Source of the DNA: Strongylocentrotus droebachiensis
Lineage: Eukaryota; Echinodermata; Echinoidea; Camarodonta; Strongylocentrotidae
Assembly (NCBI GenBank): GCA_035222895.1
Contig: JAVYIG010000170.1
Span: 661,501 to 725,500 of the forward strand
DNA length: 64,000 nt
Reading direction: 5' to 3'
In this document: positions 60,129-64,000 of the stretch, in pieces
Numbering within the stretch: the stretch's first letter is position 1
How the letters are laid out: each line of letters opens with the position of its first letter
Translations under genes and position numbers: made by a program
The notes under the pieces: generated by a model
Told to the model about the DNA's origin: nothing
The model's database searches: none
Seen by the model: only the letters and a program-made list of their open reading frames with translations

Positions 60129-61864
60129 CAAATTAAATTTTCAGAAAATTTCCATGACTTTTTGTAATTCTACATTTCTTCATTTTATTTTGTCTACACT
60201 ATATTTTTCTGTATCATGAAATACTAGTAGATCACATTGAGTTTATCATTCTTTTTTGGGAGGTCCATTTAAATAAACTTTCCCGCTCTAAAGCAACATA
60301 TCATCACCAAAAGATTGTCATTTAAATTAGATACTCAAGTCCAGCATGGCACAATATTATACATCTGCCCCGCCCCCCTTTTGCAAGTTTATAGAATCCC
60401 ATCAATGGTATAGCGTTGCTTTAATTTTGGCATGCACAATCAAGGCCAACTGTGTATAAAACATTAATGATTCGCCTCAGCATTTAGATTTTTAACTTAA
60501 TCAAGACTCTGTAAATGTTTTATTCCCCACCGCACCACACAGTGTGGGAGACAGAAGTGCACATAACCCCTGCAGCTTCTCTGTATGGGGAACAGCTGAT
60601 CCAAGGCAAATTGGCAACATTATATATAAACCTCCGCAACGGGATATAAAAAGAACCATCTTGCCTCGCAGATGTGTAAGGAATGACATCACCCTAATTA
60701 GAAGATAATGAATGTCTGTTACTTCTGTTGTGTGTAGCTTTAGATAATCAATTAAAATGAATTTACTACTGCCCGGAACCTGGGGTTATTCAATGAGTCA
60801 AAGCTGGCTGGGAGCGTGGAGAAATGATGATGCATGTTGAAGAAAGAGAGAGAAATGGAGAGAAATGGAGAGAAAAAGAAACAAAAGAGACAGATACATT
60901 TTCATGCACCACTCCTCCTTAGTCTGCAGGCACAGACTCTAATTTGACACTTTACCACAATGTTAAAGCCTTGAGGAGAGCCTAGCTCTGTCATGGTCTC
61001 TGACTGTGTCAAATAATTATAAAGTACAGAGCCAATGCAGTATGCTGTCAGCCTAGTCTCAAAGTGCACACACTGTTAGGCAAATCAGAAGACAAAGGTT
61101 TGAGCCTGCAAACTAACCCATCTCTATGAAGTTTAGCTAAGAGAGTAATGGTAAAAATGACTATTTCACTGTGATTGTTTCAATCAACCCTTTGTCCATC
61201 TTGGTTGACTACTGAAACAAAGAGGGCTGCCATAGTCAACATTTGTCACACAAACAGCTGGAATGTAACATACATGTACACTCCAAACACAGTGGAAGTC
61301 TAGGGCTTTGATCTGCAGTGGATAAACAGTCAATACTGCTGTAATGTAGGCACACACATAAAAACTATCTTCACATTGAAAACTCCCCTAGGAGTGTAGA
61401 CCTAAACTAAGTCAAACACGAACGGAGACAGATTGCAAAGATTACGTTGAAATCTATAGTAGGATTTCAAACGATGACCTTATTAAACAGGCATCCTAGT
61501 TTTGACTGACAGAAATAGTCATTAAAAACATGTCATCCCAAGTGACCACATACACGCCTACTCACACCTTAATAATTTACTCTCAGAAATATCAAGAAAA
61601 GAAGACACCGATGCCTCCAAGAGAGGATAAAGATGAGAATTTTCTACCTCCCATCATCTCAGAAGATCAGTATATTTGTGGCGAGGCAAATTGTATCTTT
61701 TGAGCCAAACAATGCTCTCCATCTCGCCCCCAGGGCGATTCACAAAGTAAAACGGCATTCAATGACAGAAGCATTGTGAGAAGAGATAGTTTTCTGCTTT
61801 TTTTCATCTAGATATCAGATGTGAAGATGTGAAGAGGTTTGTGAACATCTTCAGTAAATATAAT

Positions 61865-62037
61865 TCTCTCTTTCTTTCTCTCTCTTTCTCTTTTAATGCT
61901 GTGTATCTCCCTTCACCCCTCCTATTCTCTCTCTCTTACTCCTCTTAATATCAGACTTCAATACCATCATTTTTTTCCTTCTCAATCTCCTTAGTTCACT
62001 CATTTTCATATTCTTGTCTTATTTCTATTTCTCTCTT

Positions 62038-62084
<47 letters not shown>

Positions 62085-62211
62085 TACATGTATCTAACTT
62101 TCTCTTTTTTTCCTTCATTCTATATCTCCCCATTCACTGCTCTCTCTCTTTCTAAACACTGCTCTCTCTCTCTACAATCCCTACTATTCTATCTCACCCC
62201 CTCCCTCTCTC

Positions 62212-62242
<31 letters not shown>

Positions 62243-62276
62243 CACCTCCTCCCCCTCCCCCTCTCTCTCTCTCCCT
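61865..62276. repeat. CT microsatellite blocks
   Basis: Several (CT)n runs on the plus strand with a C-run at 62041-62050; the longest runs are at 62051-62079 and 62207-62243. Confidence 0.9.
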
Positions 62277-63532
62277 CTTCCATTCTTACTTCAAAATACA
62301 GGATTGATACCTTCACTTCGGCATAGATTTCGGTGACCCACTTTTCCAGCATGTGGTTTCAAAAATAAATATCTAGGCCTCCCAGTAAGGTTTATTTCTC
62401 ATATCAGTATCATACACAATCTTCTTTCCCTTAATCTCCACATCAGTTTCTTTTCATAAAAGTATATATTACTTATTTATAACACTTTAGGCCTCAGCTC
62501 TAGAAATTTTTCACTCTAAATCTTTAAAATCCTACCCACTTTTAGTCTTTACGTTTTACAGAAAAGATTCATTTTCACTGATCAGTGCATGAGAGGTGCA
62601 TCTAGTTATCTACATAGACTCTTTCATACCATGAACCTTCTAGGAATCTGGAAACCATGCAGGAAATTTATGAAATATCTTCACATGCATGTTGTACACT
62701 TGTTTTGGAGATGGTATACACAGTAAAGCAGTCGTCCTTTGGGTAGTGCATCACCAATAACAGAAGCTTTTATTATTTTACTAAAAAAAAAATTGTTTTA
62801 ATAAATCAGGATTGCCTCACACAATCAAGGTAAATTAGCAAGGAATTTGAATAGAAATCAAGCAAATAACTTTAAAGTTTGAATCAATATACAAGTCTTA
62901 TCTAATAGATTGAATTAATATATCTATTTCAGCTATAATAACCTTTAATTCTGCAATGAATGGGCAGGAATGAACCCTTCAGAAATGCTGCATGAAACTA
63001 TGAAGTGCATTTTTTTATTTACATAAGCCTGAATAATTTTTTATAGTATGAATATGGTGGAGATAAGTTATGACAGATAGGAACATTATATCATATATTT
63101 CTTTAATGATAATTCACATATTTCCATTTTCAAAAATGCTGCACAATATTATTATTTAGCCATTAAAAAATTAAAATTGTACAGTTTTAAAAAATTACCC
63201 CTCTTCTCTTATTCTTCTCTAGAAGTACAGGCCACCATGCTGTCGGTGTATCTTTGTACTGTTAAAATTGTGTAGTTATATGTACAGTGCTGTGGAACAT
63301 CTAATCTATGTGCAGTTAAAGACTTTACCTCTGACATGAATTAGTCTAAAGCCAAATGGTAATACACAGAGTGCCTTTTGTTCAAACTCAATTGCAACTG
63401 TGATAATATCTGCATTATCTTTGACATGTTTTGCCGAAGCCTAGCTACTGCTTCCTGATCTTTAGATCACTGCAGGTATATCATTAATGATGCATTAATG
63501 AGGTCATTTGCAATTTCATCTCGGATATGATA

Positions 63533-63572
63533 TCATCTTTTTGGAGTCAGAAGGGCTTTTAATCGTATACCA
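63533..63572. repeat. Dispersed hairpin element, copy 9 (left half)
   Basis: atctttttggagtcagaagg followed by gcttttaatcgtatacc. No right arm follows; the sequence passes into the tandem repeat at 63568. Confidence 0.55.
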
Positions 63573-63760
63573 GCGTGTCCAAACACAAAACAATTTATCC
63601 TGAAACTCTATAACGAAACGTTGTATAAAGAATCATCGTATACATTCTAGGGTGTCCACACACAAGAAATGTTGTATAAAGAATCATCGTAAAAATTTCA
63701 GGGTGTCCACACACACAAGAAAGTAATTCAGAAACTCTACAGCGAAACATTGTATAGTTG
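63568..63760. repeat. Three-unit tandem repeat near the window end
   Basis: The block ggtgtccacacacaaga begins units at about 63570, 63651 and 63701. Shared parts are gaaactctataacgaaac, gttgtataaagaatcatcg and the final tag/cag. The middle unit has lost about 25 bp. It may belong to a larger element cut off by the window end. Confidence 0.65.
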
Positions 63761-64000
63761 CGCAGTTTGCTACTGCAGTCATGAAATAGATGCGGAAATG
63801 AGAGGTCGTGTCTCCATTCACGCGAGGTCACGTTAAAGCCCCGCCAAGTTTTACCGCTCTAGTTCGACTAGTTATACTAGTTACGTCCACACACAACACA
63901 TTCCGTGATTAGGCGTGATTAGGCCTGATTCTTTATTGAGTTCACGTTCGAAACGATGCCCAAACCTGCGTTTCGTTATACGACGTATCGTTAGTAAGTG

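Larger units (their letters stand above)
59289..64000 (-). other. Upstream RyR intron sequence, no exon recognised
   Basis: Contains a short CT run at 59577-59594, a hairpin copy (60055-60128), CT blocks (61865-62276), a half hairpin (63533-63572) and a tandem repeat at 63568-63760. The expected preceding exon, encoding the conserved CLAAEGFGNR motif, was looked for on the minus strand and not found, so it probably lies beyond 64000. Confidence 0.55.

Noticed and set aside
60501..60692. Minus-strand 63-codon frame with some GC-rich coding-like sequence
   Set aside because: I tested it as the missing RyR exon before 59288 (CLAAEGFGNR region); no motif matches and no suitable splice sites line up.
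62311..62340. Exon-like 30 bases on the minus strand (WVTEIYAEVK) between AG and GT
   Set aside because: It is in the right gene orientation and symmetric, but does not match the expected upstream RyR exon, and chance matches of this size are common.
63421..63460. Minus-strand LGFGKT-like translation considered as the CLAAEGFGNR exon
   Set aside because: The flanking residues do not match and stops are close by.

Overview
This is a eukaryotic, intron-rich, AT-rich window. It holds the 5' part of one large gene on the minus strand, a ryanodine receptor (RyR, the intracellular Ca2+ release channel). I read 26 consecutive coding exons between 59288 and 873. They give 3037 nt, or 1012 codons plus one base. 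Every exon-exon phase agrees and every boundary has AG/GT. The reading starts at the residue matching about Asn57 of vertebrate RyRs and runs through the N-terminal beta-trefoil domains, MIR region, RIH/helical region, first SPRY domain and first pair of RyR repeats. It ends just before the second SPRY domain. The start codon and first two exons lie above 59.3 kb or outside the window, and the rest of the gene lies below position 873. No second protein-coding gene was recognised on either strand.

The organism is probably an invertebrate deuterostome, most likely an echinoderm such as a sea urchin. This is an inference. The protein shares features with both vertebrate and insect RyRs. The DNA is full of small inverted-repeat elements, CT/GA microsatellites, poly-C runs, and tRNA-like short retroposons ending in a GCGCTATACAAG-like tail with (ATT)n. 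I could not run a database search.

Layout: 1-872 is intron with nothing recognised. From 873 to 13649, 17 exons are packed with introns of about 0.3-1.2 kb. From 13650 to 59189 the introns become long (0.6 to 12.4 kb) and carry almost all the repeats: tandem arrays at 17.6-19.4 kb and 47.5-48.2 kb, a tandem Helitron-like element at 41.6-44.0 kb, TTAA-flanked elements at 40.0, 46.6 and 49.0 kb, a GC-rich nested palindrome at 35.6-36.2 kb, a long hairpin at 35.2-35.5 kb, and an exact 154-bp duplication at 55.3-55.6 kb. From 59289 to 64000 is intron or upstream sequence with no exon recognised.

The most interesting points are: a triplicated 3' splice site with exon head next to the exon at 1450-1609, one copy of which could splice as a frame-preserving 66-nt exon; a dispersed hairpin family with the arm GGAGCCAGAAGGGCGTTAAC (about nine copies); a tandem Helitron-like element carrying five TGACGTCA palindromes; an inverted-repeat element ending 12 bp from a splice donor; and long CT tracts butting directly on three RyR acceptors.
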